Source of the DNA: Desulfosporosinus hippei DSM 8344
GTDB taxonomy: Bacteria > Bacillota > Desulfitobacteriia > Desulfitobacteriales > Desulfitobacteriaceae
Direction: 5' to 3'
Length of the DNA stretch: 64,000 nt
NCBI RefSeq assembly: GCF_900100785.1
Contig: NZ_FNCP01000001.1
Location: forward strand, 62,001 to 126,000
Shown: piece after piece, positions 53,033 to 63,641 of the stretch
How positions within the stretch are numbered: position 1 is the first letter of the stretch
Layout: every line of letters begins with the position of its first letter
The notes under the pieces: model-generated
What the model saw: the letters and a program-made list of their open reading frames with translations, nothing else
The model's database searches: none
Told to the model about the DNA's origin: nothing
Program-made: the position numbers and the translations under genes

Positions 53033-54409
53033 CTATAATAGATCATATTCTTTCATCTTTGCATAGAGTGATCGTCTATTTAACCCTAAGGTGTTAGCAG
53101 ACTCCTGTCTGTTCCAGTTGTGATCTCTCAAAGTTCTTATAATTACTTCCTTTTCTACCTCTGCTAGAATGTCTCTGATTGGCCTCTTTAGTCTCACGGT
53201 TAGATCCAACTCGAAATTCGAGTCTCGCAAAGACTTTCGACTCCCTTCAAATATGCCTAGCTCATCTGGTAGAATGACTGTGCCCCTGGTCAAAACAACA
53301 GCTTGTTCACAAATATTTTTAAGTTCCCTCACATTTCCCGGCCAATTATAATTAGTCAAGAGGTTTAGTGCTTCTTTTGATATACTCGTTATTTTCTTGG
53401 CGTGTTTTGATGCAAATTCATTAACAAAATAGTCAACTAAGGGTAAAATATCTTCTTTTCTTTCTTTGAGAGGAGGAAGCTTAATATTTACCACATTTAG
53501 TCTATAAAACAAATCTTCTCTGAATTTACCTTCTTCCACAAGCCTTTGGAGGTCTTTGTTAGTGGCTGCCAATATTCGAATGTCCACCTTAATGTTATTG
53601 ATTCCACCTACACGTTCAAACTCCCTTTCTTGCAGCACGCGAAGAAGCTTAGTTTGGGCTTGGTGAGTCAACTCCCCAATCTCATCCAGAAAAATTGTTC
53701 CAGTGTGAGCGAGCTCAAATTTACCTAGCTTTTGGCTAATAGCACCTGTGAACGAACCCTTTTCATGTCCAAATAATTCACTTTCCATAAGATTTTCGGG
53801 AATAGTAGCACAATTAATTTTAATATATGGGCAATGATTACGCTTACTGTTTTTATGAATAGACCTAGCTACAACCTCTTTACCAGTGCCACTCTCTCCT
53901 TGAATCAAAACTGTTATATCACTATCTGAAATCCTTCCGATTATTTTAGATATTTCCTGCATTATCCTCGATTTTCCTATGAAGGGATCTGTTGGATTCA
54001 TTTCATCTTCTAACTTTTCTCTGAGGGTTGCAACCTCTGACACTAGGTTTTTCATCCTTACAGCCTTCTGGACGGAAAGTATAAGTTCATCGAGATTTAA
54101 AGGTTTATTTAAATAATCATGAGCTCCTTCCTTCATAGCCTGGATTGCTATCTCGGTTGTACCAAAAGCGGTCATTAAGATTATGGGTACTGTTACATTT
54201 ATACCTTTAATTCTTTTCATTACTTTAATACCGTCATCATCCGGCAATTTAATGTCAAGCAATATTGCATCAGGGTTATAACTATTTAGAGCATCAATTC
54301 CCTCCGACGCCGTATAGGTCACAAAGACCTCATATCCCTCGTTTTCGAGAACATCTCGTAGAAGCTCACATACGCCCTCTTCATCATCAATCACTAGGAC
54401 TTTAGCCAT
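53033..54409 (-). CDS. Sigma-54-dependent response regulator (NtrC type)
   Basis: A 458-residue regulator with three parts: receiver domain (phosphate-accepting Asp52 in [11 protein letters not shown]), AAA+ sigma-54 interaction domain ([15 protein letters not shown] near 168, and the loop GSFTGA near 218, a variant of the usual GAFTGA), and a Fis-type helix-turn-helix at the C-terminus ([20 protein letters not shown]). The start is ATG at 54409 with AGAGGTG upstream; it overlaps the kinase end by eight bases. It probably binds boxes A and B and activates both sigma-54 promoters of this region. Confidence 0.95.
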   Translation of the reverse strand: MAKVLVIDDEEGVCELLRDVLENEGYEVFVTYTASEGIDALNSYNPDAILLDIKLPDDDGIKVMKRIKGINVTVPIILMTAFGTTEIAIQAMKEGAHDYLNKPLNLDELILSVQKAVRMKNLVSEVATLREKLEDEMNPTDPFIGKSRIMQEISKIIGRISDSDITVLIQGESGTGKEVVARSIHKNSKRNHCPYIKINCATIPENLMESELFGHEKGSFTGAISQKLGKFELAHTGTIFLDEIGELTHQAQTKLLRVLQEREFERVGGINNIKVDIRILAATNKDLQRLVEEGKFREDLFYRLNVVNIKLPPLKERKEDILPLVDYFVNEFASKHAKKITSISKEALNLLTNYNWPGNVRELKNICEQAVVLTRGTVILPDELGIFEGSRKSLRDSNFELDLTVRLKRPIRDILAEVEKEVIIRTLRDHNWNRQESANTLGLNRRSLYAKMKEYDLL

Positions 54410-56237
54410 TACTTTCACCTCTTTCAGCTATTGGAAGTAAGATCGTAAAAACCGTACCAACATTTGGTGTACTTTCTACCTCATACAAGCCTTTGTGAGA
54501 TTCTATAATTTCACGAGCTATAGCCAGCCCCAAACCAGTCCCTTTTGATTTAGTAGTAAAAAATGGTTCAAAAATCTTTCTTAAGCTTTCTGCCGGAATA
54601 CCACACCCGTTATCCCTTATTGATACTCCTATCATTTTTTTCGATTTATCATAGAAAGTTGATACCTCCAAATTGCCCTTCTCTTGTGTCGCTTGAAAAG
54701 CGTTATACATAATATTCGAGAGTACCTTCTCAATCTGATGCTCATCAATCATAACTTCTGGTAAATCCTCTTCAACCCTAGCCTTCAACTCAATCTTATC
54801 CCCATGAACATCTCCAAAAAATTGAATAAGTCGCTTAACTAAGCTATTAAGATTGCAAGGCACAAAAGTAGCCCGAGATGGTCTGGCAAACTGTAATAAT
54901 TCATCGGTTATATTAGCTAGCCTGTTCATTTCTCTGTTAACAATATTTAAGGATTTTTGTGAAGGTACATGTCCCTGATTCCAAAACTGTATGTACCCAG
55001 TTATTGAAGTTAACGGACTTCTTATTTCATGGGCTACCCCAGCAATAATTTTCCCCAGTGACGCGAATCTCTCCTGTCGGTTAATATCTTCACGAAGACG
55101 TACCAGTTCTGTTATGTCGCGAAAGTGCAAGAGCGCTCCTACCAAATCTTGACGTACATTTACCATTAAAGAGGTACTTATCAGCAAATGTCTATGGCTA
55201 CCCGGTAAATCCTCGTAGATAATCTGTACATCCTTTACGGGTTTATTCTTCATTAGGGTATTATTTAAGCAATCTAAAAAGGGACTATCCTCTGGGAAAA
55301 TATCCTTCATGTCTAATCCAAGATAATCCTTAGTAAGACTTAGCATTTTACATGCAGCCAGATTTACACTCACGACCTTTTGGTCTTTGTTAACAGTAAT
55401 TATTCCGTCATCAATACTAGTAAGTATTTCTTGATTGTAGTTTTGAACATCGATTAACTTATTGTACATTTGGTTAATTCCGTCGGTTATCTCTCCCAAT
55501 TCTCCTGGGGCCCTTGGTATTATAAAGGTCGGATCATTAGATATGGTTGTCAGATTATTCTTAACTTCATTGACACTTCCAGCAAACTTTCTAATGAGGC
55601 TAAATGTGCCACCAATGGCTAGCAAAATCCCCATAGAGATAATTCCATAGACTATCTGTTTTAGATTATCAATTTTCTGGGATATCGGTTCAAAATCCGA
55701 ACTAGCCCATACTGCACCGATAATTTTTCCGTCTCTTATGATAGGCCGATAAGCTTCCAACTGACCATTTTCTGCTATCCCACCAAAAACTTGAAATACC
55801 GTATTCTCATTCTCAAGGGCGTCATCAAAGTTATGTTTTCTTCTAGTAGAAAAATTTTCTCGTAAATGAACGTTATTTCCATCTAGAATCACATCGTAAT
55901 CCTTCCAGTAATAACCCAAGTCCAAATTCGGATATTCCTTCTTAGCTTCAATTATAATAGGTTGTAACGCTTTATTAAGAGCTTTAGCCTGATCTCTCTG
56001 AGTAAGATTTTCAGTTGCGACAGTCTTTATAATTTCATTAAAAGTCCCATTAAGATTATCATCTAGGTACGTCATAGCCATTTCCATAGCCTTACGCTGG
56101 GTATCGATCAAACCGTTTTCAGTTGAGTGTACCAGATAATAGAGATAACCGGCTAAACCTAGGGGAATTAACAAAAGTATAGCAATAATCTTTAGCAAAT
56201 GATCAATAAATCCATCATGAACAATTTTAATTCTCAT
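54402..56237 (-). CDS. Membrane sensor histidine kinase with PAS domain
   Basis: A 611-residue kinase. Order: membrane segment (residues about 14-34), extracytoplasmic sensor of about 150 residues (Cache-like, to about 185), second membrane segment (about 192-212), HAMP, PAS (about 270-375), phospho-acceptor His in [17 protein letters not shown] near 400, and the ATPase domain ([34 protein letters not shown]). It resembles AtoS/ZraS-type kinases. The ligand is external and unknown; the controlled genes suggest a sulfur anion or energy stress. Confidence 0.94.
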   Translation of the reverse strand: MRIKIVHDGFIDHLLKIIAILLLIPLGLAGYLYYLVHSTENGLIDTQRKAMEMAMTYLDDNLNGTFNEIIKTVATENLTQRDQAKALNKALQPIIIEAKKEYPNLDLGYYWKDYDVILDGNNVHLRENFSTRRKHNFDDALENENTVFQVFGGIAENGQLEAYRPIIRDGKIIGAVWASSDFEPISQKIDNLKQIVYGIISMGILLAIGGTFSLIRKFAGSVNEVKNNLTTISNDPTFIIPRAPGELGEITDGINQMYNKLIDVQNYNQEILTSIDDGIITVNKDQKVVSVNLAACKMLSLTKDYLGLDMKDIFPEDSPFLDCLNNTLMKNKPVKDVQIIYEDLPGSHRHLLISTSLMVNVRQDLVGALLHFRDITELVRLREDINRQERFASLGKIIAGVAHEIRSPLTSITGYIQFWNQGHVPSQKSLNIVNREMNRLANITDELLQFARPSRATFVPCNLNSLVKRLIQFFGDVHGDKIELKARVEEDLPEVMIDEHQIEKVLSNIMYNAFQATQEKGNLEVSTFYDKSKKMIGVSIRDNGCGIPAESLRKIFEPFFTTKSKGTGLGLAIAREIIESHKGLYEVESTPNVGTVFTILLPIAERGESNG

Positions 56238-56293
56238 AAAGCCCCTCCGAAATATAACCTACAATTCATTATACATTTAATCTCCAAGACAAT

Positions 56294-56332
56294 GGGAATA
56301 TTCTTTCACATTCTACGAGTATTTTTTGCCCA
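56294..56332. promoter_or_regulatory. Upstream activator box B
   Basis: GGGAATATTCTTTCAC followed by GAGTATTTTTTGCCCA, again with starts 23 bases apart, as in box A. It lies 38-76 bases before the sigma-54 promoter of the CBS operon, in the gap between that operon and the divergent kinase gene. Confidence 0.75.
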
Positions 56333-56370
56333 TCTAAGGCTTCCATTCTGATAATGAACACTTCTACATA

Positions 56371-56387
56371 TGGCACAAATCTTGCTA
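56371..56387 (+). promoter_or_regulatory. Sigma-54 (-24/-12) promoter of the CBS operon
   Basis: TGGCAC-5-TTGCTA on the plus strand, a full match to the sigma-54 consensus. Transcription would start near 56398, some 40 bases before the first CBS gene. Confidence 0.9.
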
Positions 56388-56436
56388 CATTTATAAATGG
56401 ATAATAAAAGAATTAGGAAAGAGGCGGCTCGGCTTT

Positions 56437-56907
56437 ATGAAAACTACCCTCAGCCAAATAATGATTCCTTTGGATCATTATCCTATGGTTTCTGAAGAAG
56501 AGTCCCTTGAAAACACTCTAAATATATTGACTGAAGAATTTAAGACAAGAGATCATCGCTGGCATAATTATGAAGCAGTTTTAACAACTAACTCTAAAGG
56601 AGAAGTGACTGGGATGCTTACTCTGCGTTCTGCCTTGAGGGTTACAAGAAAAATTATATTCCCGAGCCTCTTTCATCGGTTGATGGTTCTATCAAAACAC
56701 GAACCAACTAACTGGAGTACCCCTAAAGTAAAGCAGTTTAGCAATCCCTTAAAGAGTAGATTGATTGATATATCTGTCGAGGTGGATGATGCTATTTCAT
56801 ATGTTTTAAAACACAATTTGAATTCCCTGCTGGTCTCAAACAACCAAAAGATTGTAGGGGTAATTCGCACTATAGACTTGTTCTGGTATATTGAAGATGT
56901 TTTATAA
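56437..56907 (+). CDS. CBS-domain protein, first of a pair
   Basis: A 156-residue soluble protein made of two CBS motifs: residues about 5-75 (MIPLDHYPMVSEEESLENTL, then EVTGMLTLRSAL) and about 100-156 (LNSLLVSNNQKIVGVIRTID). CBS pairs bind adenine nucleotides and regulate other proteins. Its start, IMIPLDHYP, resembles that of the next gene (LMIPMDHLL), so the two are paralogues. It is expressed from the sigma-54 promoter upstream. Partner protein unknown. AGAGGCGG lies before the ATG. Confidence 0.85.
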   Translation: MKTTLSQIMIPLDHYPMVSEEESLENTLNILTEEFKTRDHRWHNYEAVLTTNSKGEVTGMLTLRSALRVTRKIIFPSLFHRLMVLSKHEPTNWSTPKVKQFSNPLKSRLIDISVEVDDAISYVLKHNLNSLLVSNNQKIVGVIRTIDLFWYIEDVL

Positions 56908-56926
56908 AAGACGGAGGTGATGTTAT

Positions 56927-57535
56927 ATGACTTTACCCCACCAGTTAAATAGCTTAATGATTCCTATGGATCATCTGCTAACAATTAACGAGTATGACTC
57001 AGTCCGTAAAGCATTAAAACTAATGAGAGAATCTTTTCATCAAGAATCTGCCTGGCAAGGGCCCCATGTATTAGTTGCAATAGATAATCACCAAAAGCCA
57101 GTAGGACTTTTGACTCTCAAAACTCTACTAAAGTCAACGATTATAAAAAAATCCGTCCAGGATCCCTACTTTAAATCTGAATATGTTAGCTGGCATTATC
57201 TTAAAAAATGCCATGATCAGGGGATTTCCGTAAGGGAAGTAATGCGGCCAATTAGTGTATTCTCTATTAGCTATCATAACTTTGATATTAACACTGCTGC
57301 TGAAATATTCACTCGCAACGGAATAAACTATATTCCTATTCTTGATAATGACCAACTAATTGGTGTAATTGATAAATCTAAGATCTTCTACAAACTACAT
57401 TCATTAAGTAACTCCTTGCCAAAGTGCGTTACTACCTTTGATTCACTAGTGAGAAACTATAAAAGCTTAAAATGCAGTATATCTATTCTTTTTTCCAGCA
57501 TCTTTCAATTTGATTCAAAAAAGGCTTCGAGATAA
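56927..57535 (+). CDS. CBS-domain protein, second of a pair
   Basis: A 202-residue paralogue of the preceding gene: CBS motifs at residues about 9-70 and 108-160 (GINYIPILDNDQLIGVIDKS), plus a 40-residue tail rich in Ser, Lys and Phe (residues about 160-202) absent from the first protein. GGAGGTGA lies before the ATG, 19 bases after the first gene. Regulated with it by sigma-54. Confidence 0.85.
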   Translation: MTLPHQLNSLMIPMDHLLTINEYDSVRKALKLMRESFHQESAWQGPHVLVAIDNHQKPVGLLTLKTLLKSTIIKKSVQDPYFKSEYVSWHYLKKCHDQGISVREVMRPISVFSISYHNFDINTAAEIFTRNGINYIPILDNDQLIGVIDKSKIFYKLHSLSNSLPKCVTTFDSLVRNYKSLKCSISILFSSIFQFDSKKASR

Positions 57536-57571
57536 TTGACCCCTTAGTTCTAATTTCACATGGATTACAAC

Positions 57572-57608
57572 AAAAAACCGTTCGCAATTCAATGCAGAAC
57601 GGTTTTTT
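57572..57608. terminator. Bidirectional terminator between the CBS operon and dapF
   Basis: AAAAAACCGTTC paired with GAACGGTTTTTT, loop of 13, with T runs in both directions between convergent genes. Confidence 0.93.
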
Positions 57609-57631
57609 AATTAAATCAAGTTTTTTCCTTA

Positions 57632-58477
57632 TTAAAGTCCTAACCAATTACCCTTAAAAACATAATTTCCTGGCCCCGTCATATAGACATGATTATCAAG
57701 TCCCCACTCAATAAATAGATCTCCGCCGGGTAACTGAACAGTAACAATACGCTCAGTCCTATTATTAAGGATAGATGCCACAACAGAGGCGCAAGCCCCA
57801 GTGCCGCAGGCTAGTGTTGGTCCGGCGCCGCGTTCCCATACCTTCATTGTTATTTCTCGAGGCGAGTTGATTTGAATAAATTCAACGTTGGTTTTGCGTG
57901 GAAAAAGTGAATGCTTTTCAATCGCAGGACCTACTCTTTCAAAATCCAGGGATGAAAAATCCTCCACAAAAATTATACAATGAGGATTCCCCATCGAAAC
58001 AGCTGTAAATAAGTACTTTTCACCTGACACTTCAATTGATTGTCCAATGACCGGTTCTCCTTCTCCTAATACCGGAATAAGATCAGCCCGCAAAATTGGT
58101 TCACCCATATCTACCTGTACTCCCTGAACCTGGCCCTCTTTGATAAAAAGCTTAAGCTTTAGGATACCTGCACCAGTTTCGACTAGCATCGGGTCAGAGA
58201 TTATTAACCCTTGATCATAGATATAACGGGCAAAGCAACGTATACCATTGCCACACATCTCCGGTTCTGAACCGTCAGAATTAAAGATCCTCATCCGGGC
58301 ATCCGCGACTTTCGAAGGCAGTACTACTATTAAGCCATCTCCCCCTATCCCAAATTGACGGTGACAAAGTTTCCTAGCCAGCTGAGGATAGTCTTCTGCA
58401 CTATCTTCAGCTGAAGAAGAAATACGATCAAGGAAAACAAAATCATTTCCCAAACCCTGCATTTTTGTAAATTCCAT
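57632..58477 (-). CDS. dapF: Diaminopimelate epimerase
   Basis: It converts LL- to meso-diaminopimelate for peptidoglycan and lysine. It has 281 residues. Both catalytic cysteines are seen: MCGNGIRCFARY near residue 75 and ACGTGACASVVAS near 222. Start MEFTKMQGLGNDFVF is typical. A GGAGGGGAC site precedes the ATG. It stands alone between two terminators. Confidence 0.97.
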   Translation of the reverse strand: MEFTKMQGLGNDFVFLDRISSSAEDSAEDYPQLARKLCHRQFGIGGDGLIVVLPSKVADARMRIFNSDGSEPEMCGNGIRCFARYIYDQGLIISDPMLVETGAGILKLKLFIKEGQVQGVQVDMGEPILRADLIPVLGEGEPVIGQSIEVSGEKYLFTAVSMGNPHCIIFVEDFSSLDFERVGPAIEKHSLFPRKTNVEFIQINSPREITMKVWERGAGPTLACGTGACASVVASILNNRTERIVTVQLPGGDLFIEWGLDNHVYMTGPGNYVFKGNWLGL

Positions 58478-58653
58478 TACGTCCCCTCCTAATCAGTATT
58501 CGATGTTAAATTCATCATACGAACATATTAGTAACTATCACCTGTGTTCCCCCGAATATCTTTAAACACATCTAGAATGGAGAATAATTCACTCAAAATA
58601 AACTTATATATATTACGTAATTCTCCCTAAAAGAATACTACGCCAACTGAAGT

Positions 58654-58680
58654 GGGTCAACCGTGTAAACCGGTTGACCC
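58654..58680. repeat. 10-bp palindrome downstream of the P-type ATPase gene
   Basis: GGGTCAACCG/CGGTTGACCC with a seven-base loop. It lies 37 bases past the ATPase stop. Neither strand has a T run after it, so it may be a weak terminator, an RNA-stabilising hairpin or an operator. The rest of 58478-58716 shows nothing else I can name. Confidence 0.6.
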
Positions 58681-58716
58681 AAAATATCGGCTTGTATCAT
58701 TTGAGTTCTTTAGAGT

Positions 58717-61455
58717 TTATCCTTTAGCAATAACCGTTTTTCCCTGCCAACTATTCTTTAACAATCTGGCTAAACCGATCAATACAGACGGTCCGCCAGC
58801 TACACACAGAATAAGAATCCATTGCCAACTGACTAAAGGTGTGGTTTTGAAGATTACCTGTAAAGGAGCGACATAAATTACGCTAAGCTGCATGATTGTG
58901 GAAATACAGACTGCTCCAACAAGATAGAGATTTGTAAAAATACCCACTTCAAAGATCCCTCGTTCTTCAGATCGACAATCAAAGACATGGAACAATTGAG
59001 AAAAAACTAAAGTAGTAAAGGCCATTGTACGGGCGCCTAACATATTGACTCCCATAAAAAGAGCAACTACGAAGACAAGAAGCGTCCCTAGGCCAATAAA
59101 TGTCCCTCTTACTGCAATCTTCGAAGCCAACCCTCGGGCAAAAATACTTTCGCCGGGTTTTCTCGGCGGGCGATTCATGATGCCTGGTTCAGAACCGTCG
59201 ACACCTAAGGCCATAGCAGGTAAACCGTCAGTGACAAGATTTACCCACAAAATCTGAATGGGTAACAACGGTAGGGGCAAACCTACTAGTGTGGCCAAAA
59301 ACATGGTTAGGACTTCTCCTAAGTTACAAGAAAGTAAGTAACGAATAAACTTTCGGATGTTATCATAAATACCACGCCCCTCTTCCACAGCGGCCACAAT
59401 AGTTGCAAAGTTATCATCTCCTAAGACCATAGAGGAAGCTTCCTTGGTGACATCTGTCCCCGTCTTACCCATAGCTACCCCAATATCTGCTTCCTTAACT
59501 GCCGGAGCATCATTGACCCCATCTCCCGTCATGGCGACGACTTGGCCTCGTTTTTTATAAGCACGGACAATTCTAAGTTTGTCCTTCGGGGTCACACGAG
59601 CAAACACTGAGATGTCCATTATGCGTTCACTTAATTCCTGATCAGATGTTCTCTCAAGTTCTGTCCCGGATACTACCCCTCCATTTTCACCCCGCAAGAT
59701 TCCTAACTCATGAGCAACTGCTTCAGCCGTTAAACGATGATCCCCTGTAATCATGACTGGCTTTATCCCGGCCTGTCGACAGACTCTGATGGCTTTAACA
59801 GCACTGGCACGGGGCGGATCAATCATTCCCAATAATCCAACAAATGTCAACCCTTGTTCTACACCTTCATCAAGTGGTTCAGCGTCTGCCAACGGTTTTT
59901 CAGCAACGGCAAGAACCCGAAGGGCATGCCTGGCCATCTCATCATTGGCTCTCATAATACTTCTCTTCCGTTCATTGGAGAGTTCTACGACCCCCTGACG
60001 AGTTAGTTCTTGCTGACAAAGTCGCAATACCATATCCGGTGCTCCTTTGACATAAGCCTTGCGTCCTTGTTTAGTTTCGTATACTACACTCATACGTTTT
60101 CGATCCGAATCAAAGGGCAGCTCGCCAATTCTCTTTTGTTTTCGCTCTAGAACTTCACGCCAAATTCCCGCTTTGGCAGCGGCCACCAAAATGGCACCTT
60201 CTGTGGGATCACCCTCAATCCCCCAGGGAGCATCCTTACCCTTAGAACGAAAGAGTCCGGCAACTTGCACCCCTTTCTTGGTAAGGGTAGCATTATTGCA
60301 TAGTGCCGCAATTTTTAAAGCCGAGTTAAGGGGATCCCGTTCTTTTTCCGGATCAGCACCCTGAAACTCCCCTTTAGGGTCATACCCTTCCCCAGAAACA
60401 GAGATTCGTCGTCCATCGGAATAGATCTGGCGCACTGTCATTTCGTTCTGAGTTAAAGTCCCTGTTTTATCTGAACAAATTACTGTTGCACACCCCAAGG
60501 TTTCAACAGCAGGAAGTTTGCGAATGATTGCCTGTCGTTTAACCATGCGCTGCACCCCTACAGCTAGGGCTACAGTGACAATAGCCGGTAAGCCTTCCGG
60601 TATAGCTGCCACTGCTAGAGAGACTCCCGTAAAGAACATCTTATAGAAATCCTCACCTCTTAAAATCCCCGTTACCACTACTGCTACACAGACTAAAAAA
60701 CTGATCAATACCAACCATTTTCCAAGTTCCGCCAAACGTTTTTGTAAAGGGGTTTCTTCGTCTTCCACACTTTGGATCATTCCAGCGATAACACCCATTT
60801 CAGTATCCATTCCAGTCGCTACAACAACCCCCGCTCCACGGCCATTAACAAGGGCCGTCCCCATATAGCCCATATTTTGACGGTCAGCCATAGGGGTGAA
60901 CTCATCATGAAGGGGGGAAATACTTTTAGTCACAGGATGGGATTCCCCAGTCAGGGCAGACTCCTCAACTTGCATATTAACAGCTTGAATCCAGCGCACG
61001 TCTGCAGGAATGCGATCCCCTGTATCAACAAGCACAATATCTCCTGGTACAACATCCGTTGCTGGAATCCTTTGTTCCATGCCTTCCCGTAGGACCCGGG
61101 CCTCGGGAGCAGTAAGTGAACGGAGCGATTCCATTGAACGTTCGGCGCGGAACTCTTGTACGAACCCTAAAATGGCATTAATTATGAGAATTGCTAAGAT
61201 CGTGATTGCATCCGCGATCTCGCCTAAAAGTCCGGAGACTACTGTTGCCGCAAGTAAGACCAACACCATAAAGTCTTTAAACTGTCCAAGGAATAAAAAC
61301 ACAGGATGAGTCCCTTTTTTTACAGCCAGAACGTTTTTCCCGACCTCTTGTAACCGCCGCCGAACCTCTTTCAAATTTAACCCTTTAGCTGGATGCACAT
61401 CCAACGCCTTAGCCACGTCCAGCCAAGGCAATACATGCCATGCCTGTTGCCGCAT
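58717..61455 (-). CDS. Calcium-type P-type ATPase (P2A)
   Basis: A 912-residue cation pump. Seen: N-terminal cation-ATPase domain, [13 protein letters not shown] near residue 165 (actuator), [16 protein letters not shown] near 285 (ion site), the phosphorylated Asp in [12 protein letters not shown] near 325, [16 protein letters not shown] near 600, and [15 protein letters not shown] near 745. The pattern fits SERCA/PMR1-like calcium exporters. The start is ATG at 61455 with AAAGGAGG upstream. Specificity for calcium rather than manganese is inferred. Confidence 0.94.
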   Translation of the reverse strand: MRQQAWHVLPWLDVAKALDVHPAKGLNLKEVRRRLQEVGKNVLAVKKGTHPVFLFLGQFKDFMVLVLLAATVVSGLLGEIADAITILAILIINAILGFVQEFRAERSMESLRSLTAPEARVLREGMEQRIPATDVVPGDIVLVDTGDRIPADVRWIQAVNMQVEESALTGESHPVTKSISPLHDEFTPMADRQNMGYMGTALVNGRGAGVVVATGMDTEMGVIAGMIQSVEDEETPLQKRLAELGKWLVLISFLVCVAVVVTGILRGEDFYKMFFTGVSLAVAAIPEGLPAIVTVALAVGVQRMVKRQAIIRKLPAVETLGCATVICSDKTGTLTQNEMTVRQIYSDGRRISVSGEGYDPKGEFQGADPEKERDPLNSALKIAALCNNATLTKKGVQVAGLFRSKGKDAPWGIEGDPTEGAILVAAAKAGIWREVLERKQKRIGELPFDSDRKRMSVVYETKQGRKAYVKGAPDMVLRLCQQELTRQGVVELSNERKRSIMRANDEMARHALRVLAVAEKPLADAEPLDEGVEQGLTFVGLLGMIDPPRASAVKAIRVCRQAGIKPVMITGDHRLTAEAVAHELGILRGENGGVVSGTELERTSDQELSERIMDISVFARVTPKDKLRIVRAYKKRGQVVAMTGDGVNDAPAVKEADIGVAMGKTGTDVTKEASSMVLGDDNFATIVAAVEEGRGIYDNIRKFIRYLLSCNLGEVLTMFLATLVGLPLPLLPIQILWVNLVTDGLPAMALGVDGSEPGIMNRPPRKPGESIFARGLASKIAVRGTFIGLGTLLVFVVALFMGVNMLGARTMAFTTLVFSQLFHVFDCRSEERGIFEVGIFTNLYLVGAVCISTIMQLSVIYVAPLQVIFKTTPLVSWQWILILCVAGGPSVLIGLARLLKNSWQGKTVIAKG

Positions 61456-61645
61456 GCCCTTTTCCTCCTTTTGCTTTATAAACACCGATTAGAAGGAACT
61501 CCAACCTCAAATTATAGGTTAAGTAACAATTGAGAGGCTTTGTCCCTTTTATAGTACATGCTTATTCCTAAAGGTGTAGAAAAATGCCTCGTCCCAACAA
61601 GTGTGTTATACTAAAAAGTGATTTGAGCTGAAAGGATGTATTCAT

Positions 61646-63481
61646 ATGGCGTTAGACGGCGTGACCCTCGCCTATTTAGTTAAAGAGCTTGCTCCTTCAC
61701 TTGTCGGAGCACGTATTGATAAAATATTTCAACCCGAAAAAGATGAAATACATATCCAATTACGACAGCAAGGATCCAGACGGCTCCTGCTTAATACAAG
61801 TGCCACCTCTCCGCGCTTTCACTTCACCCAAGAAATTAAAAAGAATCCCTCTACACCCCCTATGTTTTGTATGATTTTGCGTAAGCATTTAGAGGGTGGC
61901 AAACTTATAAACTTGCAGCAAAATGAGCTTGAGCGTGTTATCACCTTTGAATTTCAGAATTATAATGATCGAGGGGATTTAGTTTCTTTGCATCTTCACT
62001 TAGAAATCATGGGCAAACATAGTAATCTCATTCTCGTTGATCCTCAGACCAATACCATTCTTGATGGACTGAAACGTTATTCTCATGCCCTTAGCCAATA
62101 TCGCGAGGTGTTGCCTGGGCGGACTTATTTGGCACCTCCCTCTCAGGGAAAACAGCCCCCACTGAAGGATGAAGAGCTTTGGCGAGCTACTCTTTATAAT
62201 GAAGAATTAGAGGATCCCATGACAAGTATCCTCCTAGCCCGTTTTGCTGGGATCAGCCCGGAATTAGCACGAGAAATCGTTGTCCAAGCCGGATTAAGTA
62301 CTGAAATTCGCCTCCATCAATGCGGAGATATTGACCTTTCTCGACTTTTTCAAGCTTACCGCAGGCTCTCCAATCCGGAGGGTATCTCCAATATTCAGCC
62401 TTGCCTATATTACAAACTGACGCCTCGCCCACAACTCTTTACCTTCAGCTTTCTTCCCTTTCAACAGTACCAAGACTTAAAGGTTGAATATGTTCCATCA
62501 TTAAATGATGCTATTCAAATTTTCTATCAGTCAAAATCCAATAACAATACCATTGAATCCAAGCGTGGCTCTCTAAAGAAGATTGTCCAAGAACAATACA
62601 CTCATATGAGCAAAAAACTAAAAATATATAGCGAAGCAGAAGAAAGTGCTCAAAAAGGTTTAGCCTATCAAAGATGGGGCGAACTTCTTACGGCAAACCT
62701 CTATCGAATTCCACCTGGATCCTCAGAAGCTAACGTAGAGGATTATTATGATCCTTCAGGCTCTACCGTTACCATTCCTCTTAACCCTCATATAAGTGCC
62801 ATCGACAATGCTCAACGCTATTACAAACTTTATAATAAAGCCAAAGCAACTCTGCTCAAAACAAAGGAACTCAAAGAAACCTCCCTGGAAGAAATCAGTT
62901 ACTTGGAGTCCTTACAATACACCTTAAATCAAGCTGCTACTATAAGGGAACTTAATGAAATTCATCTCGAACTTGCAGGACAAGGATATGTAGCCGGAAA
63001 ACATATCAAAGAGAATCTCCCATTTAAAAAAGGCCGTTCCAAATCGTCCTCCAAATCTAAGTCTAAAACTCCTAAAGAAATCCCCCAGCCCCGAGTTTAT
63101 CGTTCCAGCCAAGGGAGAATTATTCTAGTCGGAAAAAATAATGCTCAAAATGATTGGCTTTCCCTACGCAAAGGAAAGCCGACAGATCTTTGGCTCCATA
63201 CTAAAGTAATTCCGGGTTCCCACGTCCTCGTTCCTCTGGAAGACGGCGAAGAATTCCCTGATGACAAAACCCTCGAAGAAGCAGCTGCCCTGGCAATTTA
63301 CTATAGTCAGGCACGAGGTTCTTCTCAAGTTGCTGTCGATTACACCCATGTTAAACAACTCAAAAAGCCTAACTCAGCAAAGCCCGGAATGGTCGTCTAC
63401 GATCAGAACTGGACCTTATACCTCACGCCTAAACAGGAGATACTAGAGCAGTTGTTAGCCAGCGAGGAGGTTACGGACTGA
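61646..63481 (+). CDS. rqcH: Ribosome quality-control protein RqcH (NFACT)
   Basis: A 611-residue NFACT protein that binds stalled 50S subunits with peptidyl-tRNA and adds alanine tails, marking the nascent chain for degradation. Older annotations call it fibronectin-binding protein. Order: NFACT-N (MALDGVTLAYLVKEL, GARIDKIFQP), coiled coil (about 300-450), a basic Ser/Lys linker near 455-475, and NFACT-R (NDWLSLRKGKPTDLWLHTKVIPGSHV near 505, in two parts: NDWLSLRKGKPTDLW and KVIPGSHVL). An extended -10 (TGTTATACT) lies about 30 bases before the ATG. Confidence 0.95.
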   Translation: MALDGVTLAYLVKELAPSLVGARIDKIFQPEKDEIHIQLRQQGSRRLLLNTSATSPRFHFTQEIKKNPSTPPMFCMILRKHLEGGKLINLQQNELERVITFEFQNYNDRGDLVSLHLHLEIMGKHSNLILVDPQTNTILDGLKRYSHALSQYREVLPGRTYLAPPSQGKQPPLKDEELWRATLYNEELEDPMTSILLARFAGISPELAREIVVQAGLSTEIRLHQCGDIDLSRLFQAYRRLSNPEGISNIQPCLYYKLTPRPQLFTFSFLPFQQYQDLKVEYVPSLNDAIQIFYQSKSNNNTIESKRGSLKKIVQEQYTHMSKKLKIYSEAEESAQKGLAYQRWGELLTANLYRIPPGSSEANVEDYYDPSGSTVTIPLNPHISAIDNAQRYYKLYNKAKATLLKTKELKETSLEEISYLESLQYTLNQAATIRELNEIHLELAGQGYVAGKHIKENLPFKKGRSKSSSKSKSKTPKEIPQPRVYRSSQGRIILVGKNNAQNDWLSLRKGKPTDLWLHTKVIPGSHVLVPLEDGEEFPDDKTLEEAAALAIYYSQARGSSQVAVDYTHVKQLKKPNSAKPGMVVYDQNWTLYLTPKQEILEQLLASEEVTD

Positions 63482-63559
63482 ACCGAACCCCAATCTTAAT
63501 CTCAGGACTTAATCTCTGTTACGGACAAAAAACCATTTAGAGTGTATTAATAGTTGTAA

Positions 63560-63620
63560 AAGCTTAATAACTAGGGAGCAGAAAATCGGAGGACGATTCT
63601 GCTCCCTAGTTATTAAGCTT
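63560..63620. terminator. Very long palindrome between rqcH and DUF1287 genes
   Basis: Arms of 24 bases (63560-63583 and 63597-63620) are perfectly complementary, from AAGCTTAATAACTAGG to the inner GCAGAA, with a 13-base loop. It lies between convergent genes and probably ends both transcripts; T-rich sequence follows the right arm (CTTCTTTATCC) and the left (TTTTACAAC on the minus strand). Confidence 0.8.
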
Positions 63621-63641
63621 CTTTATCCTTGTCGTTGGTTC

